This document shows positions 48,854 through 59,769 of a stretch of DNA of 64,000 bases, piece after piece. The stretch is taken from positions 1-64,000 of the forward strand of contig NZ_BCZS01000005.1 in assembly GCF_001598855.1 (NCBI RefSeq), in the 5' to 3' direction. Under the pieces are notes generated by a model. It was not told the DNA's origin and did not search any database. It was given only the letters and a program-made list of their open reading frames with translations. The DNA comes from Pluralibacter gergoviae ATCC 33028 = NBRC 105706 (GTDB lineage Bacteria > Pseudomonadota > Gammaproteobacteria > Enterobacterales > Enterobacteriaceae). Every line of letters starts with the position of its first letter. The first letter of the stretch is position 1. The translations under genes were made by a program, and so were the position numbers.

Positions 48854-49309
48854 TTAACCTGTCACTATCGATTCGGTGAAAATTTTTGCAATTTCCTCTG
48901 GCGGCTTTTGGCATATTTCTTCCACCCGTTTTTGGTCAGCTAATAATGCGAATAAGGATTGTATAATGATCACCTTCTCACAACTTTGATCAATCGCCAT
49001 CATAACAATGATCTGTGGCTCAACGCTTTTTTCGGGATCATCACTGCGCTGAAACGCTACGCCTGCATGATTAATACCGATAGCAAATCCGGTTGAATTC
49101 ACATAGCAGAACTCGGTATGTGGGATTGCGACGCAGTGAGTTTCCATATCGATACCCGTTGGGTACTTGGCCTCCCGTTCGAGCACGCCGGCGGCAAAGT
49201 CAGGTTTCACAAAACCATCGTCCAGGAGTTTCTGTGCGAGCTCGTTGAGTAAGGCTGTTCTGCTTATCGCATCATTGAACACTACGATGCGCTGAGGACT
49301 GAACATCAT
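48854..49309 (-). CDS. PTS sugar transporter subunit IIA, galactitol type (fructose/mannitol superfamily)
   Basis: A 151-residue EIIA domain like GatA. The phosphorylated histidine is His64 in VAIPHTEF, preceded by the family sequence LEREAKYPTGIDMETH. It receives phosphate from HPr and passes it to IIB. Its start codon overlaps the IIC stop by four bases (ATGA), with GGAGG seven bases upstream. It forms an operon with IIB and IIC. No sugar-processing enzyme gene is next to it, so the substrate is not indicated. Confidence 0.85.
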   Translation of the reverse strand: MMFSPQRIVVFNDAISRTALLNELAQKLLDDGFVKPDFAAGVLEREAKYPTGIDMETHCVAIPHTEFCYVNSTGFAIGINHAGVAFQRSDDPEKSVEPQIIVMMAIDQSCEKVIIIQSLFALLADQKRVEEICQKPPEEIAKIFTESIVTG

Positions 49310-50658
49310 GCTTCACCCTCCAAATTACGGGCGTTTTCCTGGGCAAGTTTTCCTCTGTTCCAGAGCACCAGGCCCAGAGTGCACAGACACAGAATGCCCA
49401 TACCGACCTCTTTAAAATGGAAGCCCTGAATAATTGCCCAGGGCAGCATGGCACCGGCGTAGTCTACGCTGCTGATGCTGGTTGTGCCCTGCGGCAAAGA
49501 AAAGCCAGTGCTAACTGCTGTACTGGTGACAATCGGAGCAAGGCTGGTACCGATTAACAGGGCAAGACTGAGCGTTAACAAAGCGGTCAGCAAGGTGCGG
49601 AACATATCACCCCGGCAAACGGCCGTGACGAGTACAAAAGCGAACGGAAGACCGGTCAGAGAAGCAAAAGGTAAAAACTGATTTCCGGGAATAACTGCAG
49701 CCAGCACTAGCATGACAGGAATCATCAGCATTGAGACAGACAGCGTTACCGGGTGGCCGACGCTGACGGCAGAATCAAGACCAATCGCTATCCTACCGAA
49801 AGTACCCGCTCTTGATTGGGCGAGTTCCTGAATTCGCTCACTGATTGGATAAACCCCCTCCATCAACATTTTTGCCATTCGAGGGATAATTGTCATTACG
49901 GCGGCCATTGTTATCGCCGTTTGCAATATGGCCTTCAGGTCAATACCGGCAATAATGGCCAGCAGGGCGCCAATAATGGCTCCTAACGATGCGGGGTCCC
50001 CGAGAATAGATAAACGCTGCTGAATAACTTCAGTATCAATCTTGATATCGCGGATATAGGGTATACGATCAACAACGGCATTCACTAGCCAGGCAGCGGG
50101 TACGAAGGAAACGGAGAAGCCATGAGGTACTGAAATTGAAGGCAGGTTCAGGTATTTCTCTACATCAGCGGTTGTACGGTCTGCAATAACCATAGTAATA
50201 ATGCAGTTGATGCCCGCAGCAAAAACGCCCAGCCAAAGGCTATCGGTAATAATCGTGACCAGTGAGCCGGTAAAGGCGTGGTGCCATAAATTCCAGATAT
50301 CGACATTTAGAATACGCGTGGTTTTTGTATAGAGCATGAGTAAATTAATTGCAACACAGACGGGTATAACAAGCGCCCCGACGCGAGTTCCCATTGCTAC
50401 AGCGGCAGCGGCTGGCCAGCCGACATCCAGCACATTCAGATTCAGGCCAAAGCGGTTAACCAGGGCATGGCTAACAGGCGTTAAAGAATCAATCATGAGA
50501 TTAACGGTGATACTCAAACCAATAAATCCGATACCGACCATTAACCCTGCTTTTATCGCTTTACTTAACGGTAAGCGTAAAAGCAAGCCAAGCAGCATAA
50601 ATATAATGGGCATCATTACTGATGCTCCCAGTCCTATGATGTAATCGATGATGTACAT
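49306..50658 (-). CDS. PTS sugar transporter subunit IIC, galactitol type
   Basis: A 450-residue membrane protein of the GatC family with about eleven to twelve hydrophobic helices. GatC-like features include GLGASVMMPIIFMLLGLLLR at the N-terminus, AAAVAMGTRVGALVIPV, and GLDSAVSVGHPVTLS. It would form the sugar-translocating channel. It starts three bases after the IIB stop and overlaps IIA by four bases. GC content looks lower than in the core genes, which together with its place in a variable site suggests acquisition by transfer. Confidence 0.88.
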   Translation of the reverse strand: MYIIDYIIGLGASVMMPIIFMLLGLLLRLPLSKAIKAGLMVGIGFIGLSITVNLMIDSLTPVSHALVNRFGLNLNVLDVGWPAAAAVAMGTRVGALVIPVCVAINLLMLYTKTTRILNVDIWNLWHHAFTGSLVTIITDSLWLGVFAAGINCIITMVIADRTTADVEKYLNLPSISVPHGFSVSFVPAAWLVNAVVDRIPYIRDIKIDTEVIQQRLSILGDPASLGAIIGALLAIIAGIDLKAILQTAITMAAVMTIIPRMAKMLMEGVYPISERIQELAQSRAGTFGRIAIGLDSAVSVGHPVTLSVSMLMIPVMLVLAAVIPGNQFLPFASLTGLPFAFVLVTAVCRGDMFRTLLTALLTLSLALLIGTSLAPIVTSTAVSTGFSLPQGTTSISSVDYAGAMLPWAIIQGFHFKEVGMGILCLCTLGLVLWNRGKLAQENARNLEGEA

Positions 50659-50661
50659 GAT

Positions 50662-50943
50662 TTAATACTCATTGAGGATAAGTTCTTTTACTTTCTCCAG
50701 TACCGCATTTGCGCCTACTCCTGTTAAGAGTGGAAGGGCATTGATAACAGGCACGGAAAGTTGTAAGGCAGATGTTGAGACGATAAAGTTAACATCATCA
50801 CGTGTTTTTGCTTCAGCGACACTACCTTGAGAAATTCTTACCTGATCAAGAAGGTTTTCTTGTTTTAGAAAAGACTGAATTTTATTTAATGCAACAGTAC
50901 TGGTGGCGACACCCGCGCCACAGCAAATCATCATATGTTTCAT
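50662..50943 (-). CDS. PTS sugar transporter subunit IIB, galactitol type
   Basis: A 93-residue EIIB domain. The phosphorylated cysteine is Cys8 in the loop CCGAGVATSTVALNKI, matching the GatB-type CGxGxATS motif; Cys7 beside it is unusual. A GAGGAG ribosome site precedes the ATG at a spacing of five. It is the first gene of the accessory operon, and a 22-base inverted repeat lies 60 bases upstream. Confidence 0.85.
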   Translation of the reverse strand: MKHMMICCGAGVATSTVALNKIQSFLKQENLLDQVRISQGSVAEAKTRDDVNFIVSTSALQLSVPVINALPLLTGVGANAVLEKVKELILNEY

Positions 50944-51002
50944 ATCGACTCCTCATTTAACTTGGCTGGATTAGAACATACTGGAAGAGAGATAATTGTG
51001 AT

Positions 51003-51024
51003 CAATGTGTAGTTTTACACATTG
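51003..51024. promoter_or_regulatory. Inverted repeat between the PTS operon and nhaA
   Basis: caatgtgta-gttt-tacacattg has perfect 9-bp arms around a 4-base centre. It is upstream of the PTS IIB gene in the divergent region, where an operator would be expected. The binding factor is unknown. Confidence 0.45.
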
Positions 51025-51038
51025 GTTTACACGGTCAG

Positions 51039-51207
51039 ATGGTTTAACCGATCGCTTAGCATCGCCTGTATGATGAGCTGAAAAGGTACAACCTGGACGC
51101 ACCAGGTGGAGCTTCCATTGTTAATTATTATTCGATAATTCCGAGTTAATTTGCAGAAATAATCTGTTTTTATCGATTTGTGGTGATGTTTACTATGGTT
51201 TAACCGA
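51039..51207. repeat. 13-bp direct repeat flanking 143 bases upstream of nhaA
   Basis: atggtttaaccga occurs at 51039-51051 and again at 51195-51207, the second copy just before nhaA. The 143 bases between hold a small hairpin (acctgg/ccaggt) but no gene that I can see. It may be a duplicated control site or a footprint of insertion or recombination. Confidence 0.5.
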
Positions 51208-51234
51208 ATAACAACGCAAATAAGAGAGATAAAA

Positions 51235-52410
51235 GTGAAACACCTGCAACGTTTTTTCAGCAATGAGGCCTCGGGGGGCATCATTCTCATCATCGCCGCC
51301 GCCCTGGCGATGGTGATGGCCAACGCCGGGCCTACCAGCGGCGTCTACCAGTCCTTCCTCGCGACTCCGGTCGAGCTGAAAATTGGGCTGCTGGAGATTA
51401 ACAAGAATATGCTGCTGTGGATCAACGATGCCCTGATGGCGGTGTTCTTCCTGCAGGTCGGTCTCGAAGTGAAGCGGGAAATGGCGCAGGGCTCGCTCTC
51501 CAGCCGCCAGCAGGCGGCCTTTCCGGTGCTGGCCGCGCTCGGCGGGATGCTGATGCCGGCGCTGATCTATCTGGCCTTTAACTACCAGGATCCGGTGGCC
51601 CGCCAGGGCTGGGCGATCCCGGCGGCGACTGATATTGCCTTTGCGCTGGGCGTACTGGCTCTGCTCGGCAACCGCGTGCCGGCGGCGCTGAAAATTTTCC
51701 TGATGGCGCTGGCGATTATCGACGATCTGGGGGCGATTATTATCATTGCTCTGTTCTACACCAGCGATCTTTCGCTGCTCTCGCTCGGCGTGGCCGCCGC
51801 GGCGATCGCCGTTCTGGCGCTGCTGAACGTCTGCGGCGTGCGGCGCACCGGTGTCTATATTCTGGTGGGCGCCATTCTGTGGACCGCCGTGCTCAAGTCC
51901 GGCGTCCACGCGACGCTGGCGGGCGTGATCGTCGGCTTCTGCATTCCGCTGCGCGAGAAGAACGGAAAGTCGTCGGCGAAACAGCTGGAGCACGTTCTGC
52001 ATCCGTGGGTGACGTTCCTGATCCTGCCGCTGTTTGCCTTTGCCAACGCCGGCGTGTCGCTGCAGGGGGTTACCCTGGAAGGGCTGACGTCGCTGCTGCC
52101 GCTGGGGATTATTGCCGGGCTGGTGGTGGGCAAGCCGCTGGGTATCGGCCTGTTCTGCTGGCTGGCGCTGCGTCTTAAGCTTGCCACGCTGCCGCAGGGT
52201 ACCTCCGGCAGGCAGATCCTGGCGGTCAGCGTGCTCTGCGGTATCGGTTTTACTATGTCTATTTTTATCGCCTCGCTGGCCTTCGGCGACGCCGATCCGA
52301 CGCTCATCACATGGGCGAAACTCGGTATCCTGATTGGCTCGCTTGCCGCGGCGGTTAGCGGGTATAGTTTGTTGCGCTCGGGCGGGGCCGGAGTTGCCAG
52401 GTCCGCGTAA
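51235..52410 (+). CDS. nhaA: Na+/H+ antiporter NhaA
   Basis: NhaA exchanges two protons for one Na+ or Li+ and protects against salt and alkaline pH. The 391-residue protein (E. coli 388) has twelve hydrophobic helices, and the transport aspartates Asp163-Asp164 are in [11 protein letters not shown]; the assembly region [14 protein letters not shown] (Asp133 region) is also present. The start is GTG, as in E. coli, with agagagataaaa upstream. It is followed after 59 bases by its activator gene nhaR. Confidence 0.97.
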   Translation: MKHLQRFFSNEASGGIILIIAAALAMVMANAGPTSGVYQSFLATPVELKIGLLEINKNMLLWINDALMAVFFLQVGLEVKREMAQGSLSSRQQAAFPVLAALGGMLMPALIYLAFNYQDPVARQGWAIPAATDIAFALGVLALLGNRVPAALKIFLMALAIIDDLGAIIIIALFYTSDLSLLSLGVAAAAIAVLALLNVCGVRRTGVYILVGAILWTAVLKSGVHATLAGVIVGFCIPLREKNGKSSAKQLEHVLHPWVTFLILPLFAFANAGVSLQGVTLEGLTSLLPLGIIAGLVVGKPLGIGLFCWLALRLKLATLPQGTSGRQILAVSVLCGIGFTMSIFIASLAFGDADPTLITWAKLGILIGSLAAAVSGYSLLRSGGAGVARSA

Positions 52411-52469
52411 CACCTTACTAATAGCCGCCGTCAGGCGGCTATTTTTCTCACTATTCAGGGAGGAGTCAG

Positions 52470-53369
52470 ATGTCGCACATTAACTACAACCACCTTTACT
52501 ATTTCTGGCAGGTGTACAAAGAGGGCTCGGTGGTCGGCGCCGCCGACGCGCTGTTCCTGACGCCGCAGACCATCACCGGACAGATTAAGGCGCTGGAGGA
52601 GCGGCTGCAGGGCAAGCTGTTCAGACGTAAGGGCAGGGGGCTTGAGCCGACGGAGCTCGGGGAGCTGGTATTCCGCTACGCGGACAGGATGTTTACCTTA
52701 AGCCAGGAGATGCTCGACATCATCAACTACCGCAAGGAGTCCAGCCTGCTGTTTGACGTCGGCGTTGCCGATGCGCTCTCCAAGCAGCTGGTCAGCGGCG
52801 TGCTGGATGCCGCGGTGGTGGAAGAGGAGCAGATCCATCTGCGCTGCTTCGAATCTACCCACGAGATGCTGCTGGAGCAGCTGAGCCAGCACAAGCTGGA
52901 TATGATCATCTCTGACTGTCCCATCGACTCTACCCAGCAGGAGGGGCTGTTTTCAGTCAAAATCGGCGAGTGCGGCGTCAGCTTCTGGTGCCTCAATCCG
53001 CCGCCGCAAAGGCCCTTTCCCGCCTGCCTGGAGGAGCGTCGCCTACTGATCCCCGGCCGCCGCTCGATGCTGGGCCGCAAGCTGCTCAACTGGATTAACA
53101 CCCAGGGACTGAAGATCGAAATTCTCGGCGAGTTTGATGATGCCGCGCTGATGAAGGCCTTCGGCGCGGCGCATAACGCCATTTTCGTGGCGCCGACGCT
53201 CTATGCCCGGGATCTGTACGCCGATGACAACATTGTGGAAATTGGCCGGGTGGAGAACGTGATGGAGGAGTATCACGCCATTTTTGCCGAGCGGATGATC
53301 CAGCATCCAGCGGTGCAGCGCATCTGCAACCGCGACTACGCGGCGCTGTTTGCGTTAGCTAACAAATAG
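52470..53369 (+). CDS. nhaR: Transcriptional activator NhaR
   Basis: NhaR is a LysR-type regulator that activates nhaA in response to Na+ and also affects biofilm genes in E. coli. The 299-residue protein (E. coli 301) starts [20 protein letters not shown] with the helix-turn-helix [20 protein letters not shown] in the first 60 residues; the effector domain follows. A GGGAGGAG site precedes the ATG. It ends at a bidirectional terminator shared with rpsT. Confidence 0.97.
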   Translation: MSHINYNHLYYFWQVYKEGSVVGAADALFLTPQTITGQIKALEERLQGKLFRRKGRGLEPTELGELVFRYADRMFTLSQEMLDIINYRKESSLLFDVGVADALSKQLVSGVLDAAVVEEEQIHLRCFESTHEMLLEQLSQHKLDMIISDCPIDSTQQEGLFSVKIGECGVSFWCLNPPPQRPFPACLEERRLLIPGRRSMLGRKLLNWINTQGLKIEILGEFDDAALMKAFGAAHNAIFVAPTLYARDLYADDNIVEIGRVENVMEEYHAIFAERMIQHPAVQRICNRDYAALFALANK

Positions 53370-53376
53370 CAGGCAT

Positions 53377-53402
53377 AAAAAAACCCGCCGAAGCGGGTTT
53401 TT
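53377..53402. terminator. Bidirectional terminator between nhaR and rpsT
   Basis: A stem aaacccgc / gcgggttt with the stable loop CGAA is flanked by an A-run and a T-run. It can terminate transcription from both nhaR and rpsT. Confidence 0.9.
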
Positions 53403-53426
53403 CACAAAGCGTCAGCGAAACGGCGA

Positions 53427-54019
<593 letters not shown>

Positions 54020-54958
54020 ATGAAGCTGATACGCGGCATACACAATTTGGGTCAGGCCCCGCGCGGGTGCGTGCTGACCATTGGTAATTTCGACGGCGTG
54101 CATCGTGGGCATCAGGCTTTACTGCAGCGCCTGCAGATGGAAGGGCGCGAGCGCGGCCTGCCGGTGGTGGTGATGATCTTTGAGCCCCAGCCGCTGGAGA
54201 TGTTCGCAATGGACAAAGCGCCGGCTCGCCTGACGCGGCTGCGCGAAAAAGTGGCTTATCTGGCGGCCAGCGGCGTTGACTACGTGCTCTGCGTCCGCTT
54301 TGACCGCCGCTTTGCCGCCCTGACCGCCCAGCAGTTCATCCGCGACCTGCTGGTGAAGCAGCTCGGCGTTCAGTTTCTGGCGGTCGGCGACGACTTCCGC
54401 TTTGGCGCTGGTCGCGAAGGCGATTTCTTGCTATTACAGAAGGCTGGCGCTGAGTTTGGCTTTGACGTCACCAGCACCCATACCTTCTGTGAAGGCGGCC
54501 TGCGCATCAGCAGTACGGCGGTGCGCCAGGCGCTGGCCAGCGACGATCTGGCGCTGGCGGAAACGCTTCTCGGCCACCCCTTTGTCATTTCAGGACGCGT
54601 CGTGCACGGCGATGCGCTGGGGCGGACTATTGGCTTCCCGACGGCGAATTTACCGCTGCGCCGTCAGGTTTCCCCGGTAAAAGGGGTGTATGCGGTAGAA
54701 GTGGCCGGGCTTGGCGAGACGCTATTGCCCGGCGTTGCGAATGTTGGTACCCGTCCAACGGTCTCCGGCGTGCGACAGCAGCTGGAAGTCCACCTGCTGG
54801 ACGTTGCAATGGACCTCTATGGTCGCCATATAGATGTGATACTGCGTAAAAAAATACGCAACGAGCAGCGGTTTGCCTCCCTGGATGAGCTGAAAGCGCA
54901 AATCGCTCGCGATGAATTAACGGCCCGCGAGTACCTCGGCCTGTCAAACCCGGCGTAA
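54020..54958 (+). CDS. ribF: Bifunctional riboflavin kinase/FAD synthetase
   Basis: RibF phosphorylates riboflavin to FMN and adenylylates FMN to FAD. The 312-residue protein (E. coli 313) has the N-terminal nucleotidyltransferase domain with LTIGNFDGVHRGHQALL and the later RISSTAVRQAL motif, and a C-terminal kinase domain with GRTIGFPTANL. It heads the ribF-ileS-lspA-fkpB-ispH cluster and lies 33 bases before ileS. Confidence 0.98.
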   Translation: MKLIRGIHNLGQAPRGCVLTIGNFDGVHRGHQALLQRLQMEGRERGLPVVVMIFEPQPLEMFAMDKAPARLTRLREKVAYLAASGVDYVLCVRFDRRFAALTAQQFIRDLLVKQLGVQFLAVGDDFRFGAGREGDFLLLQKAGAEFGFDVTSTHTFCEGGLRISSTAVRQALASDDLALAETLLGHPFVISGRVVHGDALGRTIGFPTANLPLRRQVSPVKGVYAVEVAGLGETLLPGVANVGTRPTVSGVRQQLEVHLLDVAMDLYGRHIDVILRKKIRNEQRFASLDELKAQIARDELTAREYLGLSNPA

Positions 54959-54991
54959 TGCCAACGTTATAAATACGGAAACGAGAATCTG

Positions 54992-57808
54992 ATGAGTGAC
55001 TATAAATCAACCCTGAATTTGCCGGAAACAGGGTTCCCGATGCGCGGCGACCTCGCCAAGCGCGAGCCGGGAATGCTGGCCCGTTGGACCGATGATGACC
55101 TGTACGGCATCATCCGTGCGGCGAAAAAAGGCAAAAAGACGTTCATTCTGCATGACGGCCCTCCCTATGCGAATGGCAGCCTGCATATTGGTCACTCGGT
55201 CAACAAGATTCTTAAAGACATTATTATCAAATCCAAAGGTCTGGCCGGCTACGACTCACCGTACGTCCCGGGCTGGGACTGCCACGGCCTGCCTATCGAG
55301 CTGAAGGTTGAGCAGGAGTATGGTAAGCCGGGCGAGAAATTCACCGCCGCCGAGTTTCGCGCTAAGTGCCGCGAATACGCCGCGACGCAGATTGACGGCC
55401 AGCGTAAAGACTTTATCCGCATGGGCGTGCTGGGCGACTGGTCGCATCCTTACCTGACCATGGACTTCAAAACCGAAGCCAACATCATCCGCGCGCTGGG
55501 GAAAATCATCGGCAACGGCCACCTGCACAAGGGCGCCAAGCCGGTGCACTGGTGCCTCGACTGCCGTTCTGCGCTGGCGGAAGCGGAAGTCGAGTATTAC
55601 GACAAGACCTCTCCGTCCATTGACGTGGCCTTCCAGGCCGTCGATCAGGATGCGGTGAAGGCGAAGTTCGGTACACCCGCCGTTAACGGTCCGGTATCGC
55701 TGGTTATCTGGACCACCACGCCGTGGACCCTGCCGGCCAACCGCGCCATCTCCCTGTCGCCGGAGTTTGACTATGCGCTGGTGCAGGTTGAAGGCCAGGC
55801 GCTGATCCTCGCCAAAGATCTGGTGGAGAGCGTCACTAAGCGTATCGGTGTCGCAGACTACCGCGTGCTGGGCGAGGTGAAGGGCGCAGAGCTTGAGCTG
55901 ATGCGCTTTAAGCATCCGTTCCTCGACTTCGACGTTCCTGCGATCCTCGGCGATCACGTGACGCTGGACGCCGGTACTGGCGCGGTGCATACCGCCGGCG
56001 GCCACGGCCCGGACGACTACAACATCAGCCTGAAGTACGGTCTGGAGATTGCCAACCCGGTAGGTCCGGACGGCGCCTACATCCCGGGCACCTACCCGAC
56101 GCTGGACGGCATCAACGTCTTCAAGGCTAACGACATCATCGTTGAGATCCTGCGCGAAAGCGGCGCGCTGCTGCATCTGGAGAAGCTGGTTCACAGCTAT
56201 CCTTGCTGCTGGCGCCACAAAACGCCGATCATTTTCCGCGCTACCCCGCAGTGGTTTATCAGCATGGATCAGAACGGCCTGCGCAAGCAGTCGCTGTCTG
56301 AGATCAAAGGCGTGCAGTGGATCCCGGACTGGGGCCAGGCGCGCATTGAGTCGATGGTGGCCAATCGCCCGGACTGGTGTATCTCCCGCCAGCGTACCTG
56401 GGGCGTGCCGATGTCGCTGTTTGTGCACAAAGAGACGCACGAGCTGCATCCGCGCACTCTGGAACTGATGGAAGAGGTCGCGAAGCGCGTCGAAGTGGAC
56501 GGCATTCAGGCGTGGTGGGATCTCGATCCGCGCGACATCATGGGCGACGATGCCGACCTCTATGAGAAGGTGCCGGATACCCTCGACGTCTGGTTCGACT
56601 CAGGATCAACTCACGCTTCCGTGGTCGATGTGCGTCCGGAGTTTGCCGGTCACGCCGCCGATATGTATCTCGAAGGCTCCGACCAGCACCGCGGCTGGTT
56701 TATGTCCTCGCTGATGATCTCCACCGCGATGAAGGGCAAAGCGCCGTATCGCCAGGTGCTGACCCACGGCTTCACCGTTGACGGCCAGGGGCGCAAGATG
56801 TCCAAGTCCATCGGCAACACCGTGTCGCCGCAGGACGTAATGAACAAGCTGGGCGCTGATATTCTGCGCCTGTGGGTGGCCTCTACCGATTACACCGGCG
56901 AAATGGCGGTCTCCGATGAGATCCTCAAGCGTGCCGCCGACAGCTATCGCCGCATCCGCAACACCGCCCGCTTCCTGCTGGCGAACCTTAACGGCTTCGA
57001 TCCGGCAACGGACATGGTGAAGCCGGAAGAGATGGTGGTGCTGGACCGCTGGGCGGTCGGCTGTGCGCAGGCCGCGCAGGCGGATATTGTCAAAGCCTAT
57101 GAGTCTTACGATTTCCACGAAGTGGTGCAGCGTCTGATGCGCTTCTGCTCGATCGAAATGGGCTCGTTCTACCTCGACATCATCAAGGACCGTCAGTACA
57201 CCGCGAAGCCGGACAGCGTGGCCCGCCGCAGCTGTCAGACCGCGCTGTACCACATCGCCGAAGCGCTGGTGCGCTGGATGGCGCCGATCGTGTCCTTTAC
57301 CGCCGATGAAATCTGGGGCTACCTGCCGGGTGAGCGCGAGCAGTACGTGTTCACCGGCGAATGGTACGACGGCCTGTTCGGCCTCGCGGACAGCGAGCCG
57401 ATGAACGACGCCTTCTGGAGCGAGCTGCTGAAAGTGCGCGGCGAAGTGAACAAGGTGATCGAGCAGGCGCGCGCCGATAAGAAAGTCGGCGGTTCGCTGG
57501 AAGCGGCGGTAACCCTGTACGCGCAGCCGGAACTGGCGGCGAAGCTGACGGCGCTGGGCGACGAATTGCGATTTGTCCTGTTGACCTCCGGTGCCGCCGT
57601 TGCGGATTATGCCGCAGCAGACAGCGATGCTCAGCAGAGCGAGCTGCTGAAAGGCCTTAAGGTGGGCCTGCAGAAAGCCGCCGGTGAGAAGTGCCCGCGC
57701 TGCTGGCACTACACCACCGATATCGGCCAGGTGGCGGAACACGCAGATATCTGCGTCCGCTGTGTCAGCAACATCGCCGGCGACGGTGAAAAGCGTAAGT
57801 TTGCCTGA
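54992..57808 (+). CDS. ileS: Isoleucyl-tRNA synthetase
   Basis: IleS charges tRNA-Ile and edits misactivated valine. The 938 residues equal E. coli. Class I signatures are HIGH at 65-68 (LHIGHSVNK) and KMSKS at 602-606; the CP1 editing domain lies between, and the C-terminal zinc-binding sequence CPRCWHY ... CVRC is intact. Its TGA stop shares one base with the lspA start (ATGA arrangement), which couples their translation. Confidence 0.99.
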   Translation: MSDYKSTLNLPETGFPMRGDLAKREPGMLARWTDDDLYGIIRAAKKGKKTFILHDGPPYANGSLHIGHSVNKILKDIIIKSKGLAGYDSPYVPGWDCHGLPIELKVEQEYGKPGEKFTAAEFRAKCREYAATQIDGQRKDFIRMGVLGDWSHPYLTMDFKTEANIIRALGKIIGNGHLHKGAKPVHWCLDCRSALAEAEVEYYDKTSPSIDVAFQAVDQDAVKAKFGTPAVNGPVSLVIWTTTPWTLPANRAISLSPEFDYALVQVEGQALILAKDLVESVTKRIGVADYRVLGEVKGAELELMRFKHPFLDFDVPAILGDHVTLDAGTGAVHTAGGHGPDDYNISLKYGLEIANPVGPDGAYIPGTYPTLDGINVFKANDIIVEILRESGALLHLEKLVHSYPCCWRHKTPIIFRATPQWFISMDQNGLRKQSLSEIKGVQWIPDWGQARIESMVANRPDWCISRQRTWGVPMSLFVHKETHELHPRTLELMEEVAKRVEVDGIQAWWDLDPRDIMGDDADLYEKVPDTLDVWFDSGSTHASVVDVRPEFAGHAADMYLEGSDQHRGWFMSSLMISTAMKGKAPYRQVLTHGFTVDGQGRKMSKSIGNTVSPQDVMNKLGADILRLWVASTDYTGEMAVSDEILKRAADSYRRIRNTARFLLANLNGFDPATDMVKPEEMVVLDRWAVGCAQAAQADIVKAYESYDFHEVVQRLMRFCSIEMGSFYLDIIKDRQYTAKPDSVARRSCQTALYHIAEALVRWMAPIVSFTADEIWGYLPGEREQYVFTGEWYDGLFGLADSEPMNDAFWSELLKVRGEVNKVIEQARADKKVGGSLEAAVTLYAQPELAAKLTALGDELRFVLLTSGAAVADYAAADSDAQQSELLKGLKVGLQKAAGEKCPRCWHYTTDIGQVAEHADICVRCVSNIAGDGEKRKFA

Positions 57809-58308
57809 TGAGCCAATCCTTATGTAAAAGCGGCCTGCGCTGGCTGTGGCTGGTGGTAGTGGTGCTGATTATCGATCTCGGCAGCAAGTACCTGATCCTC
57901 CAGAACTTTATGCTGGGTGATACGGTGCCGCTGTTTCCGTCGCTTAATCTGCACTACGCCCGCAACTACGGCGCGGCGTTTAGCTTCCTCGCCGACAGCG
58001 GCGGCTGGCAGCGCTGGTTTTTTGCCGGTATCGCCATCGGCATCTGCGTGATCCTCATGGCGCTGATGTACCGCGCTAAGGCGTCGCAGAAGCTGAACAA
58101 CATCGCCTACGCGCTGATCATTGGCGGCGCGCTGGGCAACCTGTTTGACAGGCTGTGGCACGGCTTTGTGGTCGATATGATCGATTTCTACGTCGGCAAC
58201 TGGCACTTTGCGACCTTCAACCTCGCCGATTCCGCCATCTGCGTGGGCGCGGCGCTGGTGGTGCTGGAAGGCTTTCTGCCGAAAGCCGCAGAGAAGAAAC
58301 AGGCATAA
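57808..58308 (+). CDS. lspA: Lipoprotein signal peptidase (signal peptidase II)
   Basis: LspA removes signal peptides from diacylglyceryl-modified prolipoproteins in the inner membrane. The 166-residue protein (E. coli 164) has four membrane helices and the catalytic aspartate pair in GNLFDRL and VVDMIDFY, with the conserved NYGAAFSFL region. It overlaps ileS by one base. A GC-rich hairpin follows before fkpB. Confidence 0.98.
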   Translation: MSQSLCKSGLRWLWLVVVVLIIDLGSKYLILQNFMLGDTVPLFPSLNLHYARNYGAAFSFLADSGGWQRWFFAGIAIGICVILMALMYRAKASQKLNNIAYALIIGGALGNLFDRLWHGFVVDMIDFYVGNWHFATFNLADSAICVGAALVVLEGFLPKAAEKKQA

Positions 58309-58313
58309 AAACC

Positions 58314-58338
58314 GCCCGGCGGCGCTGCGCCGTCGGGC
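58314..58338 (+). other. Intra-operon hairpin between lspA and fkpB
   Basis: An 11-bp GC stem (gcccggcggcg / cgccgtcgggc with one G-T pair, loop CTG) starts five bases after the lspA stop. It is flanked by A-runs, not T-runs on the sense strand, so termination is unlikely. It may be a REP-like stability element. Confidence 0.5.
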
Positions 58339-58358
58339 AAAAAAACGGGCTACATTGC

Positions 58359-58808
58359 ATGTCTAAATCTGTACAAAGCAACAGCGCGGTGCTGGTGCAC
58401 TTTTCGCTGAAGCTGGACGATGGTTCTACCGCCGAGTCTACCCGCAACAACGGTAAACCGGCGCTGTTTCGCCTCGGTGACACGTCGCTTTCCGAGGGGC
58501 TTGAGCAGCAGCTGCTTGGCCTGCAGGCGGGCGACAAAAAGGCCTTTGCGCTTGAGCCGGATGCGGCATTCGGCACCGTCAGCCCCGATCTGGTGCAGTA
58601 CTTTTCGCGCCGCGAGTTTATGGATGCCGGCGAGCCGGAAGTCGGCGCGATCATGCTGTTTACCGCGATGGACGGCAGCGAAATGCCCGGCGTGATCCGC
58701 GAGATCAGCGGCGACTCGATCACCGTGGATTTTAACCATCCGCTGGCGGGGCAGACCGTTCACTTCGATATTGAAGTACTGGAAGTCGATCCGGTACTGG
58801 AGGCCTGA
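58359..58808 (+). CDS. fkpB: FKBP-type peptidyl-prolyl cis-trans isomerase FkpB (SlpA)
   Basis: FkpB is a SlyD-like FKBP with weak prolyl isomerase and chaperone activity, acting in the cytoplasm. The 149 residues equal E. coli. The FKBP core is split by an insert-in-flap domain (about residues 72-125) seen as [19 protein letters not shown]. The ATG at 58359 gives the E. coli N-terminus [11 protein letters not shown]; no strong ribosome site is visible. It is one base from ispH. Confidence 0.97.
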   Translation: MSKSVQSNSAVLVHFSLKLDDGSTAESTRNNGKPALFRLGDTSLSEGLEQQLLGLQAGDKKAFALEPDAAFGTVSPDLVQYFSRREFMDAGEPEVGAIMLFTAMDGSEMPGVIREISGDSITVDFNHPLAGQTVHFDIEVLEVDPVLEA

Positions 58809-58809
58809 G

Positions 58810-59760
58810 ATGCAGATCCTGTTGGCTAACCCGCGCGGCTTCTGCGCCGGTGTAGACCGCGCTATCAGCATTGTCGAAAACGCGCTGGAGCTGTTCGGCG
58901 CGCCGATTTACGTACGCCATGAAGTGGTTCACAACCGCTACGTGGTGGACGGCCTGCGCCAGCGCGGGGCTATCTTCATCGAGCAAATCAGCGAAGTGCC
59001 GGACGGCACGATCCTGATTTTCTCCGCCCACGGCGTCTCGCAGGCGGTGCGTAACGAGGCGAAAAGCCGCGACCTCACCGTGTTTGACGCCACCTGCCCG
59101 CTGGTCACCAAGGTGCATATGGAAGTGGCGCGCGCCAGCCGCCGCGGCGAAGAGTCGATTCTGATCGGCCACGCGGGACACCCGGAAGTGGAGGGCACCA
59201 TGGGCCAGTACAGCAACCCGGAAGGGGGCATGTATCTGGTGGAGTCGCCTGAAGACGTCTGGACGCTGCAGGTGAAGAACGAGGCGAAGCTCTCCTTCAT
59301 GACCCAGACCACGCTCTCCGTGGATGATACCTCTGACGTTATCGACGCCCTGCGCGCGCGCTTTCCGAAGATCGTCGGCCCGCGCAAGGACGACATCTGC
59401 TACGCCACTACCAACCGTCAGGAAGCCGTGCGCGAACTGGCGCAGCGCGCCGACGTGGTGCTGGTGGTCGGTTCGAAAAACTCCTCCAACTCAAACCGGC
59501 TGGCGGAGCTGGCCCAGCGCATGGGCAAGGCGGCGTTTCTGATCGATGACGCCACCGATATCCAGACCGAATGGGTCGAGCACGCCGCCTGCGTCGGCGT
59601 TGCCGCCGGCGCATCCGCGCCGGACATCCTGGTGCAGAACGTCGTTAAGCGCCTGCAGGCGCTGGGCGGCGGCGAAGCCGTACCGCTGGAAGGCCGCGAA
59701 GAGAATATTGTCTTTGAAGTGCCGAAAGAGCTGCGGCTTGATATCCGCGAAGTCGAGTAA
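58810..59760 (+). CDS. ispH: 4-hydroxy-3-methylbut-2-enyl diphosphate reductase
   Basis: IspH (LytB) makes isopentenyl and dimethylallyl diphosphate in the last step of the methylerythritol phosphate pathway. The 316-residue protein equals E. coli. The three [4Fe-4S] cysteines are in [10 protein letters not shown] (Cys12), DATCPLVTK and [11 protein letters not shown]. It is the last gene of the ribF cluster and ends before a terminator that also covers the stop of the convergent LysR gene. Confidence 0.99.
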   Translation: MQILLANPRGFCAGVDRAISIVENALELFGAPIYVRHEVVHNRYVVDGLRQRGAIFIEQISEVPDGTILIFSAHGVSQAVRNEAKSRDLTVFDATCPLVTKVHMEVARASRRGEESILIGHAGHPEVEGTMGQYSNPEGGMYLVESPEDVWTLQVKNEAKLSFMTQTTLSVDDTSDVIDALRARFPKIVGPRKDDICYATTNRQEAVRELAQRADVVLVVGSKNSSNSNRLAELAQRMGKAAFLIDDATDIQTEWVEHAACVGVAAGASAPDILVQNVVKRLQALGGGEAVPLEGREENIVFEVPKELRLDIREVE

Positions 59761-59769
59761 ACTCCCCCG

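Noticed and set aside
48430-51234. Genomic island with integrase or transposase around the PTS operon
   Set aside because: No integrase, transposase, tRNA end or flanking attachment repeat is visible; only composition and position suggest transfer.
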